A stretch of 64,000 nucleotides of DNA from Candidatus Moranbacteria bacterium UBA2282 (GTDB lineage: Bacteria > Patescibacteriota > Minisyncoccia > Moranbacterales > UBA2206). Of this stretch, positions 23,764-32,833 are shown in pieces. Position numbers and translations under genes: made by a program. The notes beneath the pieces are model-generated. The model had not been told where the DNA came from and did not search any database. It saw nothing but the letters and a program-made list of their open reading frames with translations. How positions within the stretch are numbered: position 1 is the stretch's first letter; every line of letters starts with the position of its first letter. The stretch covers positions 26,834 through 90,833 of the forward strand of contig DDWQ01000014.1 in NCBI GenBank assembly GCA_002345745.1. Direction: 5' to 3'.

Positions 23764-24600
23764 ATGATTGATAGTCATGCTCATTTGGATGATAAACAAT
23801 TTGATGCGGATCGCGAAGATGTTATCCGACGGGCTTTTGAAGCTGGTGTGGAAAAAATTATTACAGTCGGAGCTGGCCTAGGTAGTAGTGAACGGGCAGT
23901 AAATTTGGCTAAAAAATATCAAAATATTTTTGCCGTCGTTGGACTTCATCCAGAATATTTCATGAAGCATGGTACATGGCAGGAAGAACATAAGGAAAAA
24001 TTATTAGAATTAGCAAAGACCAAAAAGGTGATGGCCATTGGAGAAATTGGCTTGGAATATCATACACATACTGATGAAATGGTTAGTGAAGAACAAAAAG
24101 AATTTCAAAAAGAAGGTTTTATTTTTCAGTTGGAATTAGCAACAAAACTAAAAAAACCAGTAGTTATTCATTGCCGACCCGCCCGCAACGATTCGCAAGC
24201 GAAGCGTAGCGATTCGGGCGGGGGAGCTTATGATGATGCACTGGAAATAATCAGAAATTATTCTGAAATTAATTTCGTATTTCATTGTTATGGTGGCAAT
24301 CTTGAATTTACGGAAAAGTCATTACAGTTGGAAAATATTCATTTTTCATTTACGGGCAACATTACTTATGCTAAGCCGAGCGCGGAAATTTTGGAAGTTA
24401 TTCGGGTCATTCCACTAGAAAAAATAATGTTAGAAACTGACTGTCCATATTTAGCTCCAGTGCCACATCGTGGTAAGAGAAATGAACCAGCCTTTGTTAC
24501 CTATGTTGCTGAAAAAATAGCTGAAATAAAGGAAATTTCAGCTAGCGAGGTGGATAGAGTCACCACAGAAAATGCCAATAAATTCTTTAATTTAAGCTAA
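23764..24600 (+). CDS. tatD: TatD-family metal-dependent hydrolase/DNase with an inserted palindrome
   Basis: A 278-residue TIM-barrel hydrolase with 3'-5' exonuclease activity in characterised relatives. Metal ligands are visible: the start motif MIDSHAHLDD, the Glu in IGEIGLEYH (about 94-102), VVIHCR (about 135-140), FHCYGGN (about 176-182) and the late Asp in LETDCPYLAPVPHRG (about 222-236). Between CR and AYDDALEII the typical TatD has no extra residues. Here about 15 residues (PARNDSQAKRSDSGG) are encoded by a 45-bp GC-rich palindromic segment at 24178-24222. The insertion is in frame and sits at a loop after a barrel strand, so the enzyme is probably still functional. Confidence 0.93.
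   Translation: MIDSHAHLDDKQFDADREDVIRRAFEAGVEKIITVGAGLGSSERAVNLAKKYQNIFAVVGLHPEYFMKHGTWQEEHKEKLLELAKTKKVMAIGEIGLEYHTHTDEMVSEEQKEFQKEGFIFQLELATKLKKPVVIHCRPARNDSQAKRSDSGGGAYDDALEIIRNYSEINFVFHCYGGNLEFTEKSLQLENIHFSFTGNITYAKPSAEILEVIRVIPLEKIMLETDCPYLAPVPHRGKRNEPAFVTYVAEKIAEIKEISASEVDRVTTENANKFFNLS
24178..24222. repeat. 45-bp GC-rich palindromic insertion inside tatD
   Basis: Outer arms CCCGCCCG (24178-24185) and CGGGCGGG (24215-24222) are perfectly complementary, with an inner TTCGC/GCGAA hairpin. At 45 nt it is a whole number of codons and keeps the tatD frame. Its GC content contrasts sharply with the surrounding gene. Confidence 0.75.
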
Positions 24601-24721
24601 AAATCAAAGTTTGCCACGTGAATTTCTTTAGAAATTTTTACACGGTTGACTTTTTTTAACTTTTGAGAGACAATTGATAACGTTATCGGGCGTGCACTTT
24701 TAGTATGATAAAAGAAAAATA
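24601..24721 (+). promoter_or_regulatory. Upstream region of the ATP synthase operon
   Basis: An imperfect hairpin (about 24608-24651) could end tatD transcription. TTGACT at 24645-24650 is a possible -35 box with a weak GACAAT -10 at 24669-24674. A perfect 12-bp palindrome GATAACGTTATC (24676-24687) could be an operator or a start-site element. TATGAT at 24704-24709 is another possible -10, only 13 nt from the ATG. The true promoter cannot be chosen by eye. Confidence 0.4.
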
Positions 24722-24949
24722 ATGGATAAAGAAGTTAAAAAAAGCAATGATTTTTCCGCTATATCCTTAGCTTGGGAGCTTGGCTATTCTATTGCTGTTC
24801 CATTAGTGCTGTTAGCACTCGGCGGAAGATTTTTGGATAAAAAATTAGATACTACACCATTTTTGCTAATAGCTGGAATACTTATCTCAATCCTTACTTC
24901 GTCATATATAGTCTATAAAAAAACAACTGATATAATGAATCAAAAATAA
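24722..24949 (+). CDS. AtpZ/AtpI-family ATP synthase accessory membrane protein
   Basis: A 75-residue protein with two transmembrane helices (ELGYSIAVPLVLLALGGRFL and FLLIAGILISILTSSYIVY) joined by a short DKKLDT loop, the pattern of AtpZ/AtpI proteins that lead many F-ATPase operons. They are thought to help assemble the c-ring and, in some bacteria, to assist Mg or Ca movement. Its stop overlaps the atpB start by 1 nt (TAATG), which indicates tight coupling. Confidence 0.82.
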   Translation: MDKEVKKSNDFSAISLAWELGYSIAVPLVLLALGGRFLDKKLDTTPFLLIAGILISILTSSYIVYKKTTDIMNQK

Positions 24950-25701
24950 TGGAAATTTCACTAGCACCAGAAATAATATTTCATATGGGACATTTTCCTA
25001 TTACTAATTCACTTTTGATGACGCTTATTGTCAGTGGAATTATTATTATTGCTTCTATTGTGCTTAGACGGAATTTGACGCTTGTGCCGAAGGGTTTTCA
25101 AAATATTGTTGAATATGTAGTTGAAGCATTTTTAGGGTTGATTGATAGCGTTACGCAAAACAAAGAACAAACTAAGAAATTTTTCCCCTTTGTGGTAACA
25201 ATTTTTATTTTTGTAATTTTGTCTAACTGGATTGAATTGGTTCCGGGACTTGGTACTGTTGGGATTAATGAGGTGAAAGATGGACACACAATTCTAGTGC
25301 CATTTATCCGTAGTGCCTCAGCAGATCTAAATGTGACTTTGGCAATTGCACTTATTTCCGTTTTTACGGCACAATTTATGGGAATCGCTGCTATTGGGCT
25401 AGCACGTTATAGTGGAAAATTTTTTGTAAATCCATTTCGTAAACCATATTTCATTGGAACATTTGTGGGTATTTTGGAAATTATTAGTGAAGGTGCAAAA
25501 ATAATTTCTTTTTCCTTTCGTCTTTTTGGGAATATTTTTGCTGGGGAAGTGCTTTTGATTGTTATGCTAAATTTGGTGCCATACTTAGTGCCAGTGCCTT
25601 TCTTGCTTTTGGAGTTGTTCGTGGGATTTGTGCAGGCTTTGGTATTTGCAATGTTAACTCTGGTATTTTTCAAAATGGCGGTAACAGCACATGATCACTA
25701 A
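24949..25701 (+). CDS. atpB: F1Fo ATP synthase subunit a
   Basis: A 250-residue membrane subunit that forms the two proton half-channels. The essential Arg lies in the ISFSFRLFGNIFAGE segment (about residues 184-198), which is the conserved RLFGN motif. The C-terminal helix carries the polar VQALVFAMLTLVFF block. Five to six helices are predicted. A longer loop (residues about 95-125, VKDGHTILVPF...) before the sixth block may be lineage-specific. It is the second gene of the operon. Confidence 0.95.
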   Translation: MEISLAPEIIFHMGHFPITNSLLMTLIVSGIIIIASIVLRRNLTLVPKGFQNIVEYVVEAFLGLIDSVTQNKEQTKKFFPFVVTIFIFVILSNWIELVPGLGTVGINEVKDGHTILVPFIRSASADLNVTLAIALISVFTAQFMGIAAIGLARYSGKFFVNPFRKPYFIGTFVGILEIISEGAKIISFSFRLFGNIFAGEVLLIVMLNLVPYLVPVPFLLLELFVGFVQALVFAMLTLVFFKMAVTAHDH

Positions 25702-25765
25702 TAAATAATTTTTTTAATATTGATTTAACAGTGACCATTATAAAAGTGGGCTGCTAGATTAGTAA

Positions 25766-26038
<273 letters not shown>

Positions 26039-26049
26039 TTTTTGATAGA

Positions 26050-26072
26050 CAGTCCCGAGTAACTCGGGACTG
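26050..26072. repeat. Intercistronic hairpin between atpE and atpF
   Basis: CAGTCCCGAGT (26050-26060) and ACTCGGGACTG (26062-26072) are perfect inverted repeats. No T-run follows, so it is unlikely to be a full terminator. It may stabilise the upstream atpE mRNA end, which would suit the need for many c subunits per complex. Confidence 0.65.
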
Positions 26073-26117
26073 GAATTAGTAACTAAAGATCTGTAACAAA
26101 ATATAAATTTAAAAAAT

Positions 26118-26603
26118 ATGGAACTATTAAATAATTTGGGAATCAACGGGAGTCTGCTACTTGCACAACTTATTAATTTTGGAATTTTACTTTTTGTTTT
26201 GTATAAGTTTGCTTTTGGACCAGTTTTAAAAATGCTAGAAGATCGCACAAAAAAGATTGAAAAGGGTTTGAAAGACGCAGAAGCTTCACATAAAAAATTG
26301 GCGGAAATTTCTGAGAAAGAATCAGCTGTTTTGGTGGAAGCAAGAGTTCAGGCACAGGAAATAATCAAAAAAGCGGAAGATATGGCAGTGACTCAAGCTC
26401 AATCTATTGTACTTACTGCCAGAGAGCAAACTGAAAAAATGTTAGCAGTGGCACAAAAACAAATTGAACAAGAAAAAGAAAAGATTTTGACGGAAGTTAA
26501 ATTAGAAGTGGCTGGGTTGGTGGTGATGGCGACGGAAAAAATTATTCACGAAAAATTAGATTCAACAAAAGACAAAGAGTTAATTAGTCAGATTATAAAA
26601 TAA
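26118..26603 (+). CDS. atpF: F1Fo ATP synthase subunit b
   Basis: A 161-residue peripheral-stalk subunit: an N-terminal transmembrane helix (LAQLINFGILLFVLYKFAF, about residues 15-33) and the typical PVLKMLEDRTKKIEKGL start of the long charged helix that forms the right-handed coiled coil. Length is typical (155-165). Only one b gene is seen, so the stalk is a homodimer. Its stop overlaps the atpH start by 1 nt. Confidence 0.94.
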   Translation: MELLNNLGINGSLLLAQLINFGILLFVLYKFAFGPVLKMLEDRTKKIEKGLKDAEASHKKLAEISEKESAVLVEARVQAQEIIKKAEDMAVTQAQSIVLTAREQTEKMLAVAQKQIEQEKEKILTEVKLEVAGLVVMATEKIIHEKLDSTKDKELISQIIK

Positions 26604-27004
26604 TGCGTTTAACAGTTAACCAATATGCGAAAGCTCTATATAGCTCAGTTAAAGACAAATCGCAAGATGAAGTTGATTTGATTGTGGCAAATTTTTTGAA
26701 TCTTTTGCAGAAGAATAAACAAACAAGATTAACTAAAAAAATCGTAGAAAAATTTTCGGTTGTTTGGAATGAGGCGAATGGGTTAGTAGAAGCAGAAATT
26801 GTGAGCAGAAAAGAACTTGATGTCGACACGCTGCAAAAAACAAAAGAATTTATAAAGAAAAAATATGCAGCCAAGGAAGTCCTAATAAAAAATATCATTG
26901 ATGCGAGTATAAAAGGTGGAATCATTATTCGAGTAGGGGATGAGTTGATGGATGCAAGCATAGAAAGAAAGCTACGAGAGTTGAGAAATAGTTTGGTTAC
27001 TTAA
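26603..27004 (+). CDS. atpH: F1Fo ATP synthase subunit delta (short form)
   Basis: A 133-residue OSCP/delta subunit linking the stalk to the top of the F1 head. The N-terminal helical bundle (RLTVNQYAKALYSSV) and the C-terminal signature GGIIIRVGDELMDASIERKLREL are clear. It is about 40-45 residues shorter than usual (about 178), mainly in the middle helical region, which suggests a trimmed delta consistent with genome reduction. It starts 1 nt into the atpF stop codon. Confidence 0.92.
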   Translation: MRLTVNQYAKALYSSVKDKSQDEVDLIVANFLNLLQKNKQTRLTKKIVEKFSVVWNEANGLVEAEIVSRKELDVDTLQKTKEFIKKKYAAKEVLIKNIIDASIKGGIIIRVGDELMDASIERKLRELRNSLVT

Positions 27005-27047
27005 TTTTTTTTAATAATACAAAATTAAACCATATAATATATATTTT

Positions 27048-28553
27048 ATGAGCAAGGATTACATTATTGAGCAACTGAAGAAACAAATAGAGAATTTTCA
27101 AACAACGACGCAAACTGAAAAGATCGGTACCGTGGTTGAAGTTGGAGATGGCGTCGCAAAAATTTCTGGCTTGTCTGATGCTATGGCCAGCGAAATGCTT
27201 GAATTTCCCGGTGGCGTCTATGGCGTGGCTTTGAATTTGGAAGAAGACAGTATCGGGGCAATGATTTTAGGTGATTACACTGGAATCAAAGAAGGTGACA
27301 TCGTGAAGTCAACCGGTAAAATTTTGTCGGTGCCAGTCGGCGAGATGATGATTGGTCGCGTAGTTAATCCATTGGGAGTGGCTATTGATGGCAAAGGCGA
27401 AATAAAATCAGAAATATTCTATCCAGTAGAAAAAATTGCATCAGGCGTTATCACAAGAAAATCTGTGAGTGTCCCCGTGCAAACTGGAATAAAAGCGATT
27501 GATGCAGTCATTCCCGTAGGTCGCGGACAACGTGAACTGATAATTGGTGATAGACAGACTGGAAAAACAGCAGTGGCAATTGATACAATCATTAACCAAA
27601 AAGGACAAGATTTGATTTGTATCTATGTTGCAATTGGACAGAAAGAATCCAAAATTGCCCGTATAGTAGCAGAATTGGAAAAGCGTGGTGCGATGGAATA
27701 TACTATTATGGTTGTGGCTGGGGCGTCTGATCCAGCTTCTTTGTCATTTATTTCTCCCTATGCAGGGTGTGCTATGGGTGAATATTTTCTCGACAAAGGA
27801 CAAGATGTTTTGATAATTTATGATGATTTAAGTAAGCACGCTTGGGCTTATCGTCAGATATCTTTGATTTTGCGTCGTCCACCAGGACGAGAAGCATACC
27901 CAGGAGATATTTTTTATCTGCATTCCCGTCTTTTGGAAAGATCAGCACGATTGAATGAAGATTACGGCGGTGGTTCAATTACAGCTTTACCAATAATTGA
28001 AACACAAGCAGGTGATGTGTCAGCCTACATTCCGACTAATGTAATTTCGATTACGGATGGTCAAATCTATTTGGAAACAGAACTTTTCTATAAAGGAATT
28101 CGTCCAGCATTGAACGTGGGACTTTCAGTTTCTCGTGTAGGATCAGCTGCACAAACCAAGGCTATGAAAAAAGTTGCTGGAAAGTTGCGACTGGATTTGG
28201 CGCAATTTAGAGAACTAGAAGCTTTCGCACAGTTCGGATCTGATTTAGATGAAAACACTCGAAAACAAATTGAGCGCGGACGCCGAACGGTTGAAATTTT
28301 GAAGCAAGATCAATACGAACCGATGGCGATGGAAAATCAAGTAGCAATTTTGTATGCGCTGACAAATGGTTTCATCGATGATGTGGAAATGGAAAAGGTC
28401 AAAAGTTGGGAGAATGATTTCCAGAAATATTTGAAATCAAGCAAAAAAGACGTGTTGGATTTGATTGCACAGAAGAAAGAGCTGTCTGATGATGTAGTAG
28501 TGGAGTTGGAAAAGGCGATTAAAGAGTTTAAAGAAATTTATCAAAATGAGTAG
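27048..28553 (+). CDS. atpA: F1Fo ATP synthase subunit alpha
   Basis: A 501-residue non-catalytic nucleotide-binding subunit of the F1 head. The P-loop GDRQTGKT lies near residues 167-174, the [11 protein letters not shown] beta-barrel start near 27-37, and the [14 protein letters not shown] block with the alpha-specific SxR signature (SRVGSAAQ near 363-370) follows. Length is normal (about 500-510). Unusually, a 170-bp gap filled by a long hairpin element separates it from atpG. Confidence 0.97.
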   Translation: MSKDYIIEQLKKQIENFQTTTQTEKIGTVVEVGDGVAKISGLSDAMASEMLEFPGGVYGVALNLEEDSIGAMILGDYTGIKEGDIVKSTGKILSVPVGEMMIGRVVNPLGVAIDGKGEIKSEIFYPVEKIASGVITRKSVSVPVQTGIKAIDAVIPVGRGQRELIIGDRQTGKTAVAIDTIINQKGQDLICIYVAIGQKESKIARIVAELEKRGAMEYTIMVVAGASDPASLSFISPYAGCAMGEYFLDKGQDVLIIYDDLSKHAWAYRQISLILRRPPGREAYPGDIFYLHSRLLERSARLNEDYGGGSITALPIIETQAGDVSAYIPTNVISITDGQIYLETELFYKGIRPALNVGLSVSRVGSAAQTKAMKKVAGKLRLDLAQFRELEAFAQFGSDLDENTRKQIERGRRTVEILKQDQYEPMAMENQVAILYALTNGFIDDVEMEKVKSWENDFQKYLKSSKKDVLDLIAQKKELSDDVVVELEKAIKEFKEIYQNE

Positions 28554-28554
28554 T

Positions 28555-28710
28555 AGCGTTAGTAAAAATTTTTATTTTTACGAAACTTAACTCGAACCAC
28601 AAATTTTATAACTGAAATTTTTCCTCAATCAACACGCCCATAGAAAAATTTCAGATAAAATTTGGTTTCTCAAACAGAACTTTCTTAAAATAAAATTTTT
28701 TACTAACACT
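28555..28710. repeat. 156-bp long imperfect hairpin between atpA and atpG
   Basis: The left end reads AGCGTTAGTAAAAATTT from 28555 and the complement of the right end reads AGTGTTAGTAAAAAATT. The complementarity continues inwards for about 70 bp per arm with scattered mismatches (ACAAATTTTATAACTGAAAT pairs with its partner near 28640-28665). It resembles in size and form the element at 15975-16138. No promoter-like boxes stand out. Confidence 0.7.
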
Positions 28711-28726
28711 GCATAAAATAAATTTT

Positions 28727-29680
28727 ATGGCATCAACACGAGACATCAGACGACGGATAAAATCAGTCGGCAATACGCAAAAAATTACTCGAGCGATGGA
28801 GATGGTTTCGGCTGCGAAAATGAGAAAATCGGTGGTGAGTGTTTTAGCAATCCGACCATATGCTCACGCCGCGTGGAGCGTTTTGACCAATCTTTCGCGC
28901 GCATTTGAATCAAATCGAGAAGGTCTTTTGGAAGTGCGGGAAGTGAATCGAGTGCTGGCGATTGCCATAACTTCCAACAAAGGATTATGCGGAGCTTTTA
29001 ACGCTCAACTTATTAAAAAAATAAAAGAAGAAATTGCTCATCCAGAAAGACTAAGCATTAATAGGGTTGGCAAAGAAAAAATAGAATCTAAAACGAAAAA
29101 TATTGAAATTGATTTTATTACTATTGGTAAGAAATGTGAGGGAGTTGTGCGAAAAGCTGAAAAAGATATCATTGCTTCCTTTAATGACCTGACTTATTTA
29201 CCTAAAATTGATGATGTGCGGGCTGTGGGAAAGATTGTTCGTGATGATTATTTGGCAAAAAAATATGACAAAGTAGTTGTTTTCTATACCGATTATGTTT
29301 CAGCGATGAGCCAACAAGCAAAAGTTAGACAGATTTTGCCGATATCCAAAATAGATTTGGAAAAGCAAATTGCGGAAATGGATGTGTTGGCAGCGGAATA
29401 TGGCTTGAACGCACCAGTGAGTGAATATAAGATTGAACCAAATCCAGATGCAGTTTTGGAATATATTATTCCACGCCTCATTGATATGCAAATCTACCAT
29501 GCAATTTTGGAATCAAATGCAGCGAAAGAATCAGCGAGAATGATGGCGATGCGCGGGGCGACAGATGCAGCCGGGGAAATGCGAGACGATTTGACGTTTG
29601 TATATAATCAGATTAGACAGATGAAGATTACGCAAGAGATTGCGGAGATTTCAGCGGGGAGAGCTGCGCTTGAAAATTAA
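28727..29680 (+). CDS. atpG: F1Fo ATP synthase subunit gamma
   Basis: A 317-residue central-stalk rotor subunit. The N-terminal coiled-coil helix has the family pattern DIRRRIKSVGNTQKITRAM (about residues 5-23), the conserved SNKGLCGAFNAQ block lies near 85-96, and the C-terminal helix (VYNQIRQMKITQEIAEISAG) is intact. It is about 25-30 residues longer than typical because of extra residues near 110-125. It lies between two unusual hairpin elements, at 28555 and 29686. Confidence 0.95.
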   Translation: MASTRDIRRRIKSVGNTQKITRAMEMVSAAKMRKSVVSVLAIRPYAHAAWSVLTNLSRAFESNREGLLEVREVNRVLAIAITSNKGLCGAFNAQLIKKIKEEIAHPERLSINRVGKEKIESKTKNIEIDFITIGKKCEGVVRKAEKDIIASFNDLTYLPKIDDVRAVGKIVRDDYLAKKYDKVVVFYTDYVSAMSQQAKVRQILPISKIDLEKQIAEMDVLAAEYGLNAPVSEYKIEPNPDAVLEYIIPRLIDMQIYHAILESNAAKESARMMAMRGATDAAGEMRDDLTFVYNQIRQMKITQEIAEISAGRAALEN

Positions 29681-29685
29681 TCACT

Positions 29686-29773
29686 CTACAAAATTACGAA
29701 TAAGTACAAAAATACAAAAATCCCAATTGGATTTTGTAATTTCGTACTTTTGTAAATATTTGTAAGTTTGTAG
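29686..29773. repeat. 88-bp imperfect hairpin of TACAAA units between atpG and atpD
   Basis: The left arm (CTACAAAATTACGAATAAGT from 29686) and the complement of the right arm (CTACAAACTTACAAATATTT) agree over about 35-40 bp with a few mismatches; the centre is CCAATTGG. It is the same kind of element as at 10481-10539 and shares its unit with the heptamer repeats found inside uvrC. Confidence 0.7.
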
Positions 29774-29791
29774 GATAAATAATTAAATTAA

Positions 29792-31180
<1,389 letters not shown>

Positions 31181-31204
31181 TATATAAATTTTTTGATGAA
31201 TTTT

Positions 31205-31648
31205 ATGTCAGAAACTAAAATTAAGTTCAAGATTATTACACCAGAAAAAACTGTTTTCGAAGCAGAAGTTTTGCAAGTGACGCTACCAGTAACAGATGGT
31301 GAAATTACAATTATGCCAAATCATAGATCATACATTGCATCGCTTAAGGCTGGAGAAATTTGTTTGAAAGCTGACAGTGGGGACATTTGCCTGGTTGTTT
31401 CCGGGGGCTTTATCGAATTTAATAAAAATAATCTAATAGTTTTAGCGGACACAGCTGAACGTGCGGAAGAAATCGATTTAGCCAGAGCGGAAGAAGCGCG
31501 AGCACGAGCAGAAAAATTGAAGAAAGAAAAGATTGAAATGGATGACGGCGAATATGCGCAAGTGGCTGCTGCTATCGCCAAGGAAATGGCACGAATTCGT
31601 GTGGCTAAAAAACATTATACTAGACGTGGCATTAGACCTGCTGCATAA
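31205..31648 (+). CDS. atpC: F1Fo ATP synthase subunit epsilon
   Basis: A 147-residue subunit. The N-terminal beta-sandwich (KFKIITPEKTVFEAEVLQVT, then PVTDGEITIMPNH) and the C-terminal helical domain (DLARAEEARARAEKLKKEK) are both present, so the inhibitory C-terminal helices are retained. The ATG at 31205 gives the usual short lead; an ATG at 31196 is also in frame. It is the last gene of the operon and is followed by a hairpin repeat and a terminator. Confidence 0.92.
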   Translation: MSETKIKFKIITPEKTVFEAEVLQVTLPVTDGEITIMPNHRSYIASLKAGEICLKADSGDICLVVSGGFIEFNKNNLIVLADTAERAEEIDLARAEEARARAEKLKKEKIEMDDGEYAQVAAAIAKEMARIRVAKKHYTRRGIRPAA

Positions 31649-31649
31649 T

Positions 31650-31671
31650 AGACTTGTTAAGCAACAAGTCT
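31650..31671. repeat. AGACTTGTT hairpin repeat (clean copy)
   Basis: AGACTTGTT (31650-31658), loop AAGC, AACAAGTCT (31663-31671): a perfect 9-bp stem. It starts 2 nt after the atpC stop codon. The copy at 35780 differs by a paired change (G-C to A-T) in the stem, which points to a conserved structure. Confidence 0.75.
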
Positions 31672-31700
31672 AAACTTATTGCTGTAATCTGCATTGAAAA

Positions 31701-31728
31701 ACCAGACTTGTGAGTCTGGTTTTTTTTC
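31701..31728 (+). terminator. Terminator of the ATP synthase operon
   Basis: ACCAGACT (31701-31708) pairs perfectly with AGTCTGGT (31713-31720) around TGTG, followed by a run of T. It ends the atp transcript. Confidence 0.85.
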
Positions 31729-31742
31729 TGTGTTTTTGATGG

Positions 31743-31748
31743 TATAAT
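31743..31748 (+). promoter_or_regulatory. -10 box of the DUF4349 gene
   Basis: TATAAT at 31743-31748 lies 34 nt before the ATG at 31777. No -35 box is evident. Confidence 0.5.
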
Positions 31749-31776
31749 AAAAAATATAAATAGTAATGTAAAATAA

Positions 31777-32691
31777 ATGGACAAAACTAAAAAAATAATT
31801 GGAATTTCTATTATTGTAATAGTCATATCAGCGATAATTCTGATAGTTTTAGAAATATCTAATGACAGAATGATGATTAATAATGCTGGAAATGGCTTAT
31901 CGGAAAGTAGTATGCTAAGCGATATGGTGGGTTTCACAAACGAATCGAAGATGGTAAATTCTGCCGTAAGTCCAAGAATGACTGACACGGTGATAACACC
32001 GGAAGTTTCTGATAATAAAATTATAAAAACTGGCAGCTTGAATTTGAAAGTTAGTAGCGCCGATAGTGCAGCTGAAAAAATTGCGCAGATTGCAATCGAC
32101 AATGGTGGAGAAGTTTTTTCATCTAATTTTTCTCAATCTAGTAAAAATATAAAAAGTGGATCGATTAGAATTAAAGTGCCAGTGAATAATTTTGAAAAAA
32201 CATTTGCTGAGATGAAAACTGTTGCGACACTTGTGATGCGTGAATCAACTTCAGGGACGGATGTGACAATGGAGTATGTTGATTTGCAAATTCAAATTAA
32301 AAACAAACAAGCAGAAGAACAGTCATTTGTGAATATCTTGGATAGAGCAGGGAAGATTGAAGATGTTTTAGCGGTTACTCGAGAAATTTCCAGAGTTAGA
32401 AGCGAGATTGAAAGTTTGCAAGGTCGAATAAAATTTCTAGAGTCACAAACAGACAAATCAAGCATTGATGTCTTTTTAATAGAGGATGAAAATATCACAT
32501 TTACTGACTCATGGCGTCCTTGGCAAGTAGTCAAAGAAACTTTTAATGCATTGTTAAAGGATATTCAAAATTGCATAAATTTCGCTATTGTATTAGTTTT
32601 TAGAATTATTCCAACGGTTATTCTTTATATCCTAATTTTCGGGTTACTATATTGGCTTGGTAAAAAAATATATTTTAAAATAAAAAATTAG
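31777..32691 (+). CDS. DUF4349 membrane protein
   Basis: A 304-residue protein with an N-terminal membrane helix (IIGISIIVIVISAIILIVLEI, about residues 6-26 in part), a DUF4349 extracytoplasmic domain (about 85-240; IIKTGSLNLKVSSAD, then IRIKVPVNNFEKTFAEM), an internal coiled coil (VTREISRVRSEIESLQGRI) and a C-terminal membrane helix (IIPTVILYILIFGLLYWLG). This architecture is standard for DUF4349, whose function is unknown; a role in envelope organisation is a guess. It stands alone between a terminator and a hairpin. Confidence 0.88.
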   Translation: MDKTKKIIGISIIVIVISAIILIVLEISNDRMMINNAGNGLSESSMLSDMVGFTNESKMVNSAVSPRMTDTVITPEVSDNKIIKTGSLNLKVSSADSAAEKIAQIAIDNGGEVFSSNFSQSSKNIKSGSIRIKVPVNNFEKTFAEMKTVATLVMRESTSGTDVTMEYVDLQIQIKNKQAEEQSFVNILDRAGKIEDVLAVTREISRVRSEIESLQGRIKFLESQTDKSSIDVFLIEDENITFTDSWRPWQVVKETFNALLKDIQNCINFAIVLVFRIIPTVILYILIFGLLYWLGKKIYFKIKN

Positions 32692-32712
32692 TCTTAATCG
32701 CTAGTCTTTTAC

Positions 32713-32740
32713 AAAACAGTCTGCCACGGCGGGCTGTTTT
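32713..32740 (+). terminator. Hairpin terminator after the DUF4349 gene
   Basis: AAAACAG (32713-32719) pairs with CTGTTTT (32734-32740) and the inner bases continue the stem with wobble pairs (TCTGCC with GGCGGG). The T-run is short, so it may be a hairpin repeat recruited as a terminator. Confidence 0.6.
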
Positions 32741-32833
32741 GGTTTAGTAGGAGCGGGGAGTTGAAAAAAAAGCTAAAATGAGCTAGAATCAAGGAGCAAT
32801 GCAAGAGCAGGCTTAATTGGGTTTAAAAATGCT

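Noticed and set aside
26050..26072. Intrinsic terminator after atpE
   Set aside because: The hairpin lacks a T-run and lies within the operon, so it was listed as an intercistronic hairpin.
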